A DNA stretch of 64,000 nt from Garcia nutans (GCA_947685225.1 CANTUV010000024.1:50558001-50622000), one strand, 5' to 3'. Numbered from the stretch's first letter, positions 23,244 through 36,202 are shown. Numbers and translations are program-made. The notes: generated from the letters alone by a model not told the origin.

Positions 23244-25591
23244 ATGCATCCTTCGAGATTAGGACCCCAATCCAATGCTGAGTTATTGGAATTTATTCGA
23301 CGACATGAAAATGGAACTATAAGTCTACTAGTTGGGATGCAGCTTCATCATAGTTCAAGTAAAAAAACAAAGGTAATAATGCAATTTGATATTTATTATT
23401 TTTATTTTTATTTTCTAAGATTAGGAAAAATAAATTAATTAGAGGACTATGTTTAAGAATTTAATAAACAATTAGACAAACAGATTAAAATAAAACAAAC
23501 AAGTAAGTTTAATCTATGAATCAGTGGTATTGGCATGATGATATACTTACCTTGTGTTAACTTACCTAGCTCCGTGTTAGCGCGATTGTTCCATTATCTA
23601 TGGTGGAGGATGTGTCTATAAAGTCTGATAATGGTATGATGTAGCACCCTCTCAGGTAAAATAGATTCTCCAAGATTGCAGTTTTGAAAGCTTTGTCTTG
23701 TAATTACCATATGAGGAGTGTTCGATAGACAGAAGTGTAGTTCAAGCATTATCAGAGCAGTGGATGGACATGACCCATAATTTTCACCTACCTATAGGAG
23801 AGATGACCATTGGCCCAGTCGATTATACAGCCATTATTGGTATATGATATTATGGCCTTCTAGTCCCTCTTACCAATGATATTATGACATTCGATGAAGT
23901 CCAACAGTTAATCGGTATAGAACCATCATTAAAAGGGCCTTTCAGGATAAAAATTGAGCCAATTTAAGAGTTATTGGATGAACTACGAAGGATGAGTTCA
24001 TAGGGAAACAACCAAACAATGTGCTCAAAGATTTTTACTGTATTTGCTCGGGTCGACTATTTTATTCAGCATCGAATATGCCATCCATTTGTCGGTGTTG
24101 AGGGCCTTTATTGATATGAGTATGGTACTGCTTTACGGCTGGGGTGAAGCTAGTCTTGCCTGTCTCTGTTATAGACTAGACAAGATTTGCAGCAACAAGA
24201 AGTCTTTCGTTGGTTTCATGGTGGTTGTCGAGGTACTCTTCTTCAACCATTGTCAATTCCATTCTTATTCTTGCATGAATTTGATTTTCATTGTTGTTGT
24301 AGGTATGGGCATATGAGCATAATCTTGCGAGGGTGCCTGGCATTTCCCAAGAGAGAGTCGGGCATCCGAGATTGAATTTTTAGTTGTCCAATCGTGTAGC
24401 AGTTTCTGGCTCTCTCCATGTGCACACCCAGCACTATCTCTTGAGTTGCTTAACCTGGGGTCAGGTAAAATGGTATTAGTATACTTTAAAATTTATATAA
24501 AAGTTCACTTACCTTATGTCATTTTGTAGGTCAATTTGGCTTGGTGGAACACAGAAGAGCGGACAAACTAGACTTCTTACATGAATTATGCATTGCCTTT
24601 TCAGCATACCCACCGAGTCATTGCCGACCCTATGTCTAGTGGCTGGTTTCATGGGGAGAGTGTGTATGAGTGGTTCATTGGTCCCGAGCAGTGGAGGATC
24701 CCTATGAGTTGCTCAAAGTATACTTTAAATATTGCATCAATGCCGAAGAATGCGTGGTGGTTAGCTCGGCACGGTTATGATGTTGAAACCTTTCTCTATC
24801 CACTAGGTGCATCATATACCCAGTTTATTCGAGTAGAGCTCTTGAACTTTGATGTATCTCCTATTGGCATTCGGGAGATTCTTGAGGAAAAGGAGGATAA
24901 CGATGAAGAGGTGTATCACAGAGAGGGAAGAGGGTCCATTCTGCATCTCGGTCTAGCACCTCTCAGGTAAACTTTTACCATTTTGGCATTGTAATTACTT
25001 CTTTCTTAAATTATTTTGACTATTTTAATGATTATTTTAGGCTACTGACTCATTTGGTCATGAGGTTGGACCTTCCTTTACCACTTCTCCTTTTGCTCAT
25101 TCTAATCAACTGGAGATGTCATCTCATCCACAGGGCATTGATATGAATTACTTGGTAGGTTTTCCTGTTCCATGATAATTTATGATACATGTTTACATGA
25201 TTATGTATGCTCTTACTCTTTCCTTTTTGACTCATAAAGGATGCTTGAGGAACAAAATAAGAAACTTCAAGAAGAGTTAGTTGCTAGTAGTCAACAGGTT
25301 GTCCATTTTGAAAAATTGTATCACCAGCCAGAGCAAGATTTTCGAGACTTCCGATTTTAGGAGGTGAGAGATCTTGGTGCTTCATCATCTAGAGGACCCC
25401 AAGCTGTTGACCATGAGATCCTTTCATCTACTTTGGATGAGGACCGTTACAGATGTGAATTCCAAAGTAATAGAGGTTCATGTGCTCCTGCTTCAGGTAA
25501 ACTCAGGATAGATGATATGCCTCCTCCTCCAACAGGCGATGACTTTTTTAGGGCTTTGTTTGATCGTGATCCACCACCTCCTTCTCAGTGA
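23244..25591 (+). pseudogene. Antisense PMD gene of T1, six exons
   Basis: Exons: 23244-23372 (MHPSRLGPQSNAELLEFI), 23581-24232, 24303-24464, 24530-24966, 25041-25154, 25240-25591. Introns have GT-AG ends. Exon 2 carries the plant mobile domain core: ALSEQWMDMTHNFHLPIGEMTIGPVDYTA. Exon 4 reads SGWFHGESVYEWF and MPKNAWWLARHGYDVETFLYP. Exons 5-6 give a Ser/Pro-rich then glutamate-rich coiled-coil tail ending PPPPTGDDFFRALF...PPPPSQ. Broken by several stops in exon 2 (near 23621, 23671, 23713, 23847 and 23966) and a shift near 23960. PMD proteins occur both as host genes (MAIN/MAIL type) and inside plant transposons; position between LTR and pol marks this as the transposon type. Confidence 0.8.
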
Positions 25592-25889
25592 TCTATCATT
25601 ATTGTATTAATTGAAAAAATATTGTATTATCATTAATAATAAAAATAATGATAAAAATAATAATGATGATATATAATTTGCACTTTTACTGCAACTTTTG
25701 TTTTATCATTATTATTTCTATGCTATAATTATTGGTCTTTCTTTTTCACATTCAAAATTCCCACAGTAGCACTGATTCATAAAATTGAAGGTTGCGCAGT
25801 AACTCAAAACTGTTTCATCGCTAATTTCCTATCCTTGGGCGTCTTGGTCTCAAGCTATTCCTTATCAATTTTGAAATATCCAATCATCA

Positions 25890-25897
25890 TATATAAA
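25890..25897 (+). promoter_or_regulatory. TATA box of the antisense DUF7745-like gene in T1
   Basis: TATATAAA, 111 bases before the ATG at 26008. T2 has the same word 95 bases before its ATG (53882). Conserved position suggests a separate promoter for the second gene. Confidence 0.55.
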
Positions 25898-26007
25898 TCT
25901 CTTTCCATGCCATGACCTCATATAGAAGCCAGGAAATTTTCCATGAATTTTCAATTTCAGCATCAAAATTCCTTTTAACAATTCCAAATTCCCTTCAATT
26001 GTCAACC

Positions 26008-27143
26008 ATGACCGAACTCAAGTTGAGGAAAATAAAAGGTCTATTTAAAAATATGAATGTAATTCATTGGAAACAAATATCTTGGTCAAAAATTGATACT
26101 TTGAAGTATTTTCAAAATATTAAATTGGACCATTCATTTTTACATGCCATGGCTTCCTTTTGGAATGTGAATTATAGGACATTTGAGATTAATGGCTTTG
26201 AGATATGTCCCATGATTGATGAATTTGATGCCATCCTTGGATATCCAAGCAATCAACCAATGGCATTACCTATATTGATTTCCAAGGCTCAACAAAAGAT
26301 GAAAATGATATTTTAACTTTCAAAGTTCGAAGTTCTATAGTTGACGAGAGGTGAGAAAATTCTGCTTGGTCCCTTAATTGACTTTTGCCTTTCTCACTTG
26401 GCTCTTACTAAGGCATGGACACGAATGCTTTGTCTATGCTTGCTTGGCCAATTCTTGCTTGTTTCTTCTGATGGCGATATTGATCCATGAGTATTGGATA
26501 TCATGGACCAAATGGAAGGAGGCTTGTCACCAATACCTGTGATCTTAGTTGAGACTTTAGTTGGACTAGACCAACTTAAATCGGGATTATCAAGGAGATT
26601 GACCGGGAGTTCATTGCTTCTTTAGGTAAACACCTAAACTGCCCTATAGGGTTTTCAATTTAGGTTTCTTTTTTTTATATATATTGCTCTAATTTTTGCC
26701 TAGTCCGCCCTTTCAGGTTTTTGAAACTAGCGAGTTGTCCTAGTTTTTTTTGCTTATGTCGTCCTTGTAGATTTTTGACCTAATTGACCTTTTTTTATTT
26801 TTTTTCTTGTACCTACAGATTTTGCTTCAGGAGCATCTCTGCTTGCTCAAACTCCATCGATGGATTTCACCAGATATTTGCCACGACATTATTCTGCTAG
26901 AAAATTACTCCATCCTGCTTCTTTGTGTGCAGACTGGGTTGACTAGATCCACTCACACATTGAAGTCAACATCCGTTGATTAATGCCTTGGTGGAAGATT
27001 TCTCGTATTAGCATTTGGACATAATTGATGTATGATACTCTTCCCGCTCTTTGTCGAGGTACTGATATAATCCTCGTCGGCTTGACCGTCAGTATGGAGC
27101 TGAGCCACGAGGTTCTGATTTTACTCCAAATTTGGACATGCAT
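26008..27143 (+). pseudogene. Antisense DUF7745-like gene of T1, 5' part (split by B)
   Basis: ATG at 26008 (MTELKLRKIKGLFKNMNVIH) is preferred over the upstream in-frame ATG at 25912 because MTEL-type starts recur in T0 and T2. Exon 1 reads the block KLDHSFLHAMASFWN...ICPMIDEFDAILGYP, then after TAA at 26314 a MLCLCLLGQFLLVSSDGDIDP and MDQMEGGLSPIPVIL block. The intron is about 26628-26818 and holds roughly one unit of the CTAGTCCGCCC repeat. Exon 2 starts near 26819 (ILLQEHLCLL) and is interrupted at 27143 by B; the last 77 bases are at 44601-44677. Resemblance to DUF7745 lies in the ILAET-like motif, and in an I-W-x-x-E-H start of exon 2 that survives in T2. Function unknown. Confidence 0.6.
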
Positions 27144-28894
27144 TGTAACACCCCCATACTCTATATAAGTACTATACATATTCCTTGTATACATGCAGTA
27201 CGTATATAGAGTATAAGAATGTCACTTTTCATTTCAGATTAAAAACCTTTACTTTAGTTCCAAACAATAATACATTTTATTTAAATTTCATTTACAAAAT
27301 CATTATACTTTTGATGATATTACATATATATAATTATCTTGTCTTTACGAAAATTCATTTATACATATGAATACATTTTTATCAAAATACAACATAATAA
27401 ATTGTATATGTATGGACCACCTTCTAGTTGGTCTCAAAATACTCTTACCCTTCTCGTGGCATAACAATTTGACTTCCAGATCAACCACCTACTCACCTGC
27501 ACGATTTACACAACTGCGCTAAGCTCGAAAGCTTAGTAGTACAAATAAATATTATAAACAAACATTATAGAAAATCATACTCATATTAACTTCATGTATC
27601 ATTATTTTCTTATCATGTTTTCCATTTTTCAATTATACTTTTCATATATTTTTACTAATCTCATAATTATATACATATACACATATATCATTAACACAAA
27701 CCACAATTCCATGATTTATTAGAACATTCATAAAATAATACTCACAATGTCCACATCCATATACATATTACATGTCATATTGTACTTTCATAATCTCATC
27801 TTTCAGCATAGCTTCTCAGGCCACATTTCTTTTCAATAATTTACTTATGTATTGTAATCATATCATACTTCATAACATTGCATGTCATTATATTATTCAA
27901 TTAATTCATTATTCATAATTCACCTTTAAGCAAAGACAAGCATGGGCCCAAAAGAAACTCATATGTCATTCAACTATCAGAGTTAATGTTTTGGTTTAAT
28001 TTTCACATTTATCATTATCCCAACTAGGCTTCAAGGATTAAGCCCAACCAAGCTTCAAGGGGAGCAAAGCATGCTAAGCATCAACCCAACTTGGCTTCAA
28101 GGACCAAACCCAAACTAGCTTCAAGGGTTGTAACATCTCAACTAGGCTTCAAGGACTAGACCCAATCAAGCTTCAAGGGGAGTTAAGCATGCTAAACTTC
28201 AACCCAACTTGGCTTCAAGGATCAAGCCCAACCCAGCTTCAAGAGATTGTTACTATTAGGCATGCCACCAACAACAAAACTCTGAAAAGTGAATAACACA
28301 TTAGGCACACAATAATTTTATTATTTCATTATCAATTCCATTCTCATTTCTTTATAATCATCTAGGCAAACATGCCCCAATTATTTCATTTGCATCATTA
28401 TATCCAACAATAATGGCTTCACATCTCATCATTAGGGTATACACAACCAATTACATTGTACATATAATTTGAATGATCATCATATCTTTCACATTTCACC
28501 TTTATATCCGTTTATAATAGTTTCATATTTCATCATTAAGATATACATAGCAAATTACATTATTCATATATTTAGAATCTTCAACATACATTCGACATAG
28601 TACACATAATACACATCATAACACATTTCTCACACATCAACAATACAATAAATAACTTAACACATTTTCCAATCAAATGTGTTAAGTCGCATAGTCATAC
28701 AAATACATACAATCATATAGGATTTGTACTTACCTCAAGAGAAACTCACAGCAATCTAAATTCCTCTTCTAAGAATCCTCCAACACTTGGATTAGGGCAA
28801 CCCAATCTCTTCAAAACCTAATAAAAAGTGATCATACACACTCACTCAGAGATACACATGAGATAATATAGATACGAACCAACTAGGGCAAAAA

Positions 28895-29190
28895 TCTGCA
28901 CATGACACACTCAACAACACGAGCGTGTCCCTGATCGTGCCTTAAACCAACAACACAGAAACTTTGACACGCTCAGTAACATGGGCGTGTCACTAGACGT
29001 GTCACTCATTTTGCCTTACAGAAACATTGACACTCCCAACAACACAGGTGTGTTCATTGCCATGTCAATTACTTTATCCCTCAGTAGCTATGACACGCTC
29101 AGTAACATGACCATGTTAATGGTCGTGTCACAAACATCAAACTCAGTACCGTTGACACACCCAACGACATGGCTGTGTCAGGCAAGAATT
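28895..29190. repeat. GACACGCTCAGTAACATGGGCGTGTC array in the B LTR
   Basis: About six imperfect palindromic units pairing ACACGCTCA or ACACACC with GGGCGTGT or GGTCGTGT, spaced 25-40 bases. The sister array is at 43365-43645. The pattern, though not the inner sequence, matches the ACACGGCC arrays of E. Confidence 0.75.
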
Positions 29191-29657
29191 ATACATTCCG
29201 AACTCTTAACCATGAAAACACAAACACTCCAAAATCCATACTACAACACCCTTAATCAACATCTTGGTTTATAGACACATAAATCACCTATTAATTTAAC
29301 ACTTATATAACTTCAACATATCATAATAATAATCATTATATACATTATCCATATATCAATTACTCAATTTCCTCAACTCATTTATATTAAACCCTTACTA
29401 AACAATTTCAACAATCCATCATCTTCTTCACAAATAACCATATTATCATCATCTAAATACCAATTCAACATATATATATATACTTCAATCTTTCATTATC
29501 ATCATCTTCACACACTAACCATATCAAATATAAACACAATCAATAGAAATCAACACAAAGAAATGAATACTTACTTGAATTCTTTGCCAAATCTTCAATA
29601 TCCACCTTCAATTCTCTTAAAGCCCTTAAGAATTTGATGTGTATGCCAAAAAAATCA

Positions 29658-29660
<3 letters not shown>

Positions 29661-29696
<36 letters not shown>

Positions 29697-29725
29697 CAAG
29701 AAGAAGAAGAAGAAGAAAGAAAGAA
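29661..29725. repeat. CT microsatellite followed by a GAA tract
   Basis: (CT)n of about 33 bases, then CATTCAAG and (AAG)n. The same pair, with slightly different lengths, is at 44117-44190 in the other B LTR. Confidence 0.9.
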
Positions 29726-29791
29726 ATAAAGAAGATATTTTCTTCCTTTTCCAATCTTATCTTATATATATATATAATAATATAATTAAAT

Positions 29792-30135
29792 TGTAACATC
29801 CCGAATTCCAGATTGGTAAGAAACAGACATTGAGGATATGAATTAAGCTTAGAGCAAAGGAGTTTAGAACATGACCTATAAATTGAACTCGAATTTCATC
29901 CAAGTCAATGACAGAATTAGAGAGTCTCAAAGAAGACTTAATTGTTTATTTGTGTCTTAGCTAGACGTATAACTTAAAATTACTCAATTTGGAGTTGTAC
30001 AGAATAAGATATGATGGATTTACTAGACAATGTGCAAGCTGCCTCAGGACAGCATAGTAGGCTTGACTTCAAAGGACAGTCAAAAATCAGATATAGCTCG
30101 GATCGACCTCAAATTTTGATACAATTACCACTAAT
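29792..30135. repeat. Orphan LTR fragment between B and G2
   Basis: Starts TGTAACATCCCGAATTCCAG, an LTR-like start, and runs 344 bases to the edge of the G2 LTR. It is not part of either B LTR or any G2 LTR. It replaces the missing end of the left B LTR, so a rearrangement or partial insertion took place here. Confidence 0.5.
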
Positions 30136-31505
30136 TGTAACACCCCTTCCCAACCTATATGTGTAAGTCGAGTAGAGGCGCCACACTATCCTAATGTTGC
30201 TACCAATTTACTTAGTCAAATTTTAGTTCCGATTTTTACAGAAATTTTGCCATAGTTTCGCCTAGAAATTTGGATCCCAAGTATCGACAAAACTTGTTTT
30301 TATGATTTTTGAAAACATTTTACACAGACCAATGTGAATACAATCAGTTTCCAATACACTCCCAATGAATTCACCTTATACCCTCAACTACAAATCTGCA
30401 AGAAGAGTTCACACTTCTAATACAACATAAAGTAAAGGTTTATGATTATTACACACTACTAACATACCATTGTAACATAGAAATTCTCTTTTATATTTAT
30501 TTATATACATGCCACAACTAGCTAACTCATAATGGATCTAAAAGATCTACCCCTGAGATTTGCTGTGGTCTGGTCGTTGCTTCCCCAAGATTTATCTACT
30601 GCTCCGAACCTACGAGTCAAGGAAAACTTAACTCGCTGAGCGTTGTCGCTCAGTGGGTACTTAACTCGCTGGAACAGGTCTAATAAAAATAATCTTTCTA
30701 AACTCATAACCTATCCAAAATCGAATCAACATATTTTTCAGTCATTCTAGACTCAAAAAGGCACAACATATCAAAAATTCACTTCAAGAACATTTTTCTA
30801 TAATTAATTAAAAATCATACAAGTCACAGCCTTTACTAATTGTAAAACAGAAAAAGAATTCACTAAACACACTCTTACTCTTCCATCACCAACACCAACC
30901 TAGCTTCTTATCTTTAATTCCATTTCAACACTTGAGAATAAATCATAAACACATCTCATCATCAAATCATCAAACCCTAATTAACTTCCCATACCACTTC
31001 AAAAGTAGGAAATAAATCAAAGGAAAGATCTTACCTTAGTTAAAACTTCTTGAATCAACACTTGAACACTTAATCTTCCTTCAATTTGAGCTCAACACAT
31101 CAAGATCCTCTCTTCACCACTTGCTTTCCTTTCTCTATGGAGGAGCCGGCCACACACATGAAGAAGAAGAAGAAATTATGAATAAACCAAAGTCAACTCT
31201 TCTTTAAATATCCACCATGTGATTCAATTCAAGCAATTACCAAATTGCCCTTAATCATTTAACTTAACTTTTGTCTCATGTATGCCCATAATAGTAATTA
31301 CACATATCACATAAAAATATCTCTCTTCCTTTGACTCTTCCTTTGACCCATTTATATGTTATATAAATCATCATATACACAATATATACCATTCTCTCTA
31401 AACCCTAATTCTTTTCTTATCCCATCATATACATTCAATCCAATTTATAACAATAACAACAACAACAATATGCAAAACTTCTAGGGCATAAATGAGGATA
31501 TTACA
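30136..31505 (-). repeat. 3' LTR of G2 (1370 bp)
   Basis: TGTAACACCCCTTCCC to GAGGATATTACA. It matches both ends of the 5' LTR (36371-36675 and 38254-39090) with few differences. It includes GGAGCCGGCCACACAC and CAACAACAAC tracts near the high end. 30444-30670 has no counterpart in the 5' LTR. Confidence 0.9.
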
Positions 31506-31520
31506 ATTCTCCCCCTCTAA
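31506..31520 (-). other. Polypurine tract of G2
   Basis: Minus-strand TTAGAGGGGGAGAAT directly before the LTR start TGTAATATCC. Typical chromovirus primer for plus-strand synthesis. Confidence 0.9.
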
Positions 31521-31552
31521 AAAGAAAATTTCGTCCTCGAAATTACCTGATA

Positions 31553-34500
31553 TTAAAGCTGAAACAATTGCGGATATTGCTCTTGCATGGATTGTTCACT
31601 TTCCCAAGTTGCTTCTTCTTTTCCATGATTCTTCCACAAAATCTTCACAAGTGGCACTCTCTTGTTTCTCAATTCTTTCACATCACGTGCCAAAATAGCA
31701 ACTGGTTCCTCTTGAAATGTCAAATCAGGATTTACTTCAATTGACTCAATCGGCAACACATGAGATGGATCCGACCTATACCTCCTCAACATAGAAACAT
31801 GAAATACGTTATGAATACGATCCAACTCAAGTGGCAAAGCAAGTCGATACGCCACTGGCCCAACTCTTTCTAACACTTCATACGGCCCAATGAAACGAGG
31901 ACTCAATTTTCCTTTCCGACCGAACCTCAAAATCTTCTTCCAAGGAGATACTTTCAAAAACACCTTATCTCCAACATCAAACTCTATGTCTCTCCTCTTC
32001 AAATCTGCATAAGACTTCTGTCGGTCTGAAGCTGCTTTCAATCTGCCTCGAATTAGCTTTACTTTTTCTTCAGTTTCTTGAATCAAATCAGGCCCAATTA
32101 ACTTACCTTCCCCAATTTCACTCCAACAAAGAGGTGTCTTACATCGTCTGCCATAAAATGCTTCAAATGGTGCCATACCAATGCTGGATTGGTGACTGTT
32201 GTTGTATGCAAACTCCACAAGAGGTAAAAATCTATCCCAACTTCCAGTGAAATCAATGACACAGCTTCTCAACATGTCTTCAAGAATCTGTATCACCCTC
32301 TCTGACTGTCCATCCGTCTGTGGATGAAAAGCAGTGCTAAAGTGCAGTCGAGAACCTAAAGCACTATGCAAACTCTTCCAAAATCTGGAAGTAAACCTGG
32401 GATCTCGATCAGACACTAAAGAAGTTGGAACACCATGCAGTCTCACAATCTCATGGATATACAACTCAGCCAATCTCTCCAAAGAGTAATCCATCCGAAC
32501 CGGAAGGAAATGAGCTGTCTTAGTCAATCTATCCACAATCACCCATATGGCATCATGTTTCCTTTGTGTCAATGGTAACCCAGACACAAAGTCCATTGTC
32601 ACTCTTTCCCACTTCCATTCTGGCACTGACAACGGTTGAAGCAACCCGGTGGGAACTTGATGCTCTGCTTTAACCTTCTGACAAGTGAGACATTTTGATA
32701 CAAACTCAGCAATGTCTCTCTTTAACCCAATCCACCAATAATGCTGTCTCAAATCATGATACATCTTGGTATTGCCCGGATGCATAGCAAACATCGACTG
32801 ATGAGCTTCTTCCAAAATAATCTTCTTCAAATCAGCATCATCGGGTACACATAATCTATTTTTAAACCATAGGCTCCCATCACTCTTCACAACAAAATCT
32901 CTACTCTTTCCACTCTGACAATCTGAAATAATCTTCTGAATCTTCATATCAGTCAACTGAGCTTCTCTGATCTGATTCAACAAAACTGGTCTCACTTGCA
33001 ATTGTGCCAACAATGCACTATCATCACAAGGTACAAAGCTAGCATGCAATGCTCTCAATTCAACAAGCAACGAGAGCGAGTAAACTGTTAAACCAGCTAA
33101 AGACTTCCGACTCAAGGCATCAGCAACTACATTTGCTTTACCTGGATGATAATCAATCAAACAGTCGTAGTCTTTAATCAATTCTAACCATCTCCTCTGA
33201 CGAAGATTGAGTTCTTTCAGGACACCCAAATACTTTAAACTCTTATGATCAGTGTAAATGAAACATTTCTCCCCAAACAGATAGTGGCGCCAAATCTTTA
33301 ATGCAAACACAATGGCAGCCAAATCCAAATCATGGGTCGGATAGTTAAGCTCATGCGGTTTCAACTGTCAAGATGCATAAGCTATAACTTTCCCTTCCTG
33401 CATCAATACACACCCCAAACCTCTATGTGAAGCATCACTGTAAATCACATATGGTTTGCCTTCAACAGGTAAAGTAAGAACAGGCGCTTGAGTCAACAAC
33501 TCTCTCAACTGCTCAAAACTAGCCTGACACTGATCTGTCCACAAGAACCTCACTCCCTTACGAAGTAATCTGGTGAGTGGAGTAGCTATCAAAGAAAACC
33601 CTTTTACAAACCGCCGGTAATAGCCTGCCAAACCCAGAAAACTTCTAATCTCTGTCACAAACTTGGGTGGACTCCAATTTAAAATGGCTTCAACTTTACT
33701 CGAATCAACTCTAATGCCTTCAGCTGAAACAATATGTCCGAGAAAAGCTACTTGATCCAACCAGAACTCACACTTCGACAATTTGGCAAACAACTGCTTC
33801 TCTCTCAAAATCTGCAATACAATCCGCAGATGCTTGTCATGTTCCTCTTCATTCCGTGAATACACTATTATATCATCAATGAAGACCACTACAAACTGAT
33901 CCAAATAGGGCCTAAACACCCTATTCATCAAATCCATAAAAGCTGCAGGTGCATTCGTTAGACCAAAAGGCATAACTAGAAATTCATAATGCCCATACCT
34001 GGTCCGAAAGGCGGTCTTCGGAACATCCTCAGCTCTGACTCTCAGCTGATGGTACCCAGATCTCAAATCAATTTTAGAAAACACAGCTGCACCTTTCAAT
34101 TGATCAAAGAGATCATCGATTCTAGGCAAAGGATATTTATTTTTAATAGTCACCTTGTTCAATTGCCTATAATCGATACACAACCTCATAGTACCATCTT
34201 TCTTCTTCACAAATAGCACAGGAGCTCCCCAAGGAGAAACACTGGGGCGAATAAATCCTTTGTCCAACAACTCCTGTAATTGCACTTTCAACTCCCTCAA
34301 TTCTGCTGGTGCCATTCTGTAAGGAGTAATAGAGATAGGAGTGGTACCAGGCAACAATTCAATACCGAACTCCACCTCTCTCTCAGGAGGCAATCCTGGT
34401 AACTCCTCTGGAAAAACATCAGAGAACTCTGTAACTGTGGCAATACTATCAATGGGAGAACCCTTCACTCTAGTATCCATCACATGAGCAAGGTAGGCGT

Positions 34501-36202
34501 CACACCCCTTTCTAATCAATCTCCTAGCTGCAACAGCTGAAACAAACAGAGATGCTAACTGTTCCTGCTCATTAGATACTATCACATCTTTACCATCACC
34601 GGTTCTCAAAAAAACAATTTTCTTTTTACAGTCTACCACCGCTCCATGTCTAGATAGCCAGTCCATGCCTAGGATCACATCGTATTCCTTAAATGGCATC
34701 TCAATCAAGTCTCCAAGAAACTCCTCACCTTGCACCCTCACTGCACTATCTCGGTGCACCTTACTCACAACCACACTATGCCCTAAAGGATTTGTCACCA
34801 ATACATCAAATCCTAGGGACTCAGCATGCAAATCAGACACAGGCAAAATAGATGCACTAATATAAGAATGTGTGGAACCCGGATCAATTAAAGCAAGTAC
34901 TGATATATCAAATAAAGAAAAAGTACCAGCTATGACTGCCGAAGCATCTGGTTGCCTCTGCATAACATACATCCTCTGGGAAGAACCAACCTCCTCTGGC
35001 CTACTCTCCCTGGATATAGCACCTCCTCTAGCACTGAACCCGGATCTGCCACCTCTACCAAAACCCCTGCCTCCTCGACCTCCCCTCACACTAAGTCGAG
35101 AAGCTGCAGTATCAGCTGACATCTGCTCTTGCCTCTCAAGGCAATCTCTAACAAAATGATCGGGAGACCCACATCTGAAGCATACTCCTGCCACACCAGT
35201 CTTCCAACAAGGACCACCATGTGGCCTACCACAATGAATGCATACTAGTAGAGTGGATCTCTGAGTCACTGGGGTCGGAGCACTCGCCACTGAAGCTGTA
35301 GGTCTAAATCTCTGCCTCTGAAACTGTGCCGACCTACCCGCTGGCCTCTGACACCTGCTAACTCGAGGAATAAAACTTCCCCTACCTCTCTTAGCAGATG
35401 AAGACCCTGCCTCAAACTGGGGCCTTCTTACTCTGGTCTCTTCTTCTGAAGCAGCCGCTACAATACCCTGGGCTCGCTCTACACTTCGAGCTGCTGCCAC
35501 AAGCTGGGAAAAATCATGATATCTGAATCCAGCTACCAGACACATGATAGAGGGCCTCAATCCCTCCTCAAATCTCCGACATCGATCTATCTCATCTGAA
35601 ATAATACCCCCAGCATACTCACTCAACCGAATAAATTCAATCTCATACTCCGTTACGGTCCGGTGATCTTGCCTCAAATCTAAAAACTCTCCTTTCTTCC
35701 CATCTTTATACTCCCTTGGAGTGTACTTCAATTCAAATTCTCTCAGAAAATCTGCATAGGATAAGGTAGGTGGATCATCCATAGAATGGGGCACTGTCTT
35801 CCACCAACTATATGCATCCTTCTGCAACAAGGATCTTGCATAATCAAACCTTTCCTCTGAAGTAGCTTGCAATTGAACAAAGATTCTCTGAACTTTGTCT
35901 AACCATTGCTCAGCTACTGCTGGATCAGTAGTACCTATAAAATCATCGGCTCCATACTTCCTTAGTTTGTCATAATGCCTTGCTGACACCAAAGGCTGTG
36001 GGGGTGGTGGCGGTGGTTGCACTGGTGCTTGCCTCAAAGCATCTACCACATGCCTAAGCCAGACTGGTGGAACCTCCTCACCAGCTGGTCTCCCTGATAC
36101 CGAAGCAGGTACCTCCTCAGCACTATCAACCCTAGCTCCCTCATCAGGAGCAACACTCTCTGCACTACCCTCAGCTGACTGACGCAGAAGAGGATCCATC
36201 AC
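31553..36202 (-). pseudogene. G2 gag-pol polyprotein, one internal stop
   Basis: Single frame of about 1550 codons broken only by TGA at 33370-33368 (codon 945), where G1 has CGA (Arg). Order by residue: gag about 80-230; CCHC knuckle CFRCGSPDHFVRDC 341-354; protease LIDPGST with Asp 440; RT LCIDYRQLNK 674-683 and catalytic FIDD 774-777; RNase H from YSDASH at 921. After the stop: RNase H YTDHKS, integrase HHCC (HPGNTKMYHD...CLTCQK), core D-D-E (MDFVSG, VSDRDPRFTS, DGQSERV with the Glu following), and a C-terminal chromodomain (VKILWKNHGKEEATWE). Start at 36202 follows a 168-base leader. All catalytic motifs look intact, so a single C-to-T change at a CpG is the only visible lesion. Stop readthrough would be the alternative explanation. 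Confidence 0.93.

Larger units (their letters stand above)
27144..29791 (-). repeat. 3' LTR of B (truncated, 2648 bp)
   Basis: Matches 41602 to about 44245 with only scattered base changes. The last 355 bases of the LTR (44246-44600) are missing; the copy stops in an AT tract and is followed by an unrelated TGTAACATCCC sequence. It contains a GCTTCAAGG array (28020-28250) and a GACACG...CGTGTC array (28895-29190). Confidence 0.9.

Noticed and set aside
23244..25591. Host MAIN/MAIL-type gene
   Set aside because: The gene is present three times, always broken, and in T1 and T2 at the same place inside a retrotransposon, so it is an element gene.
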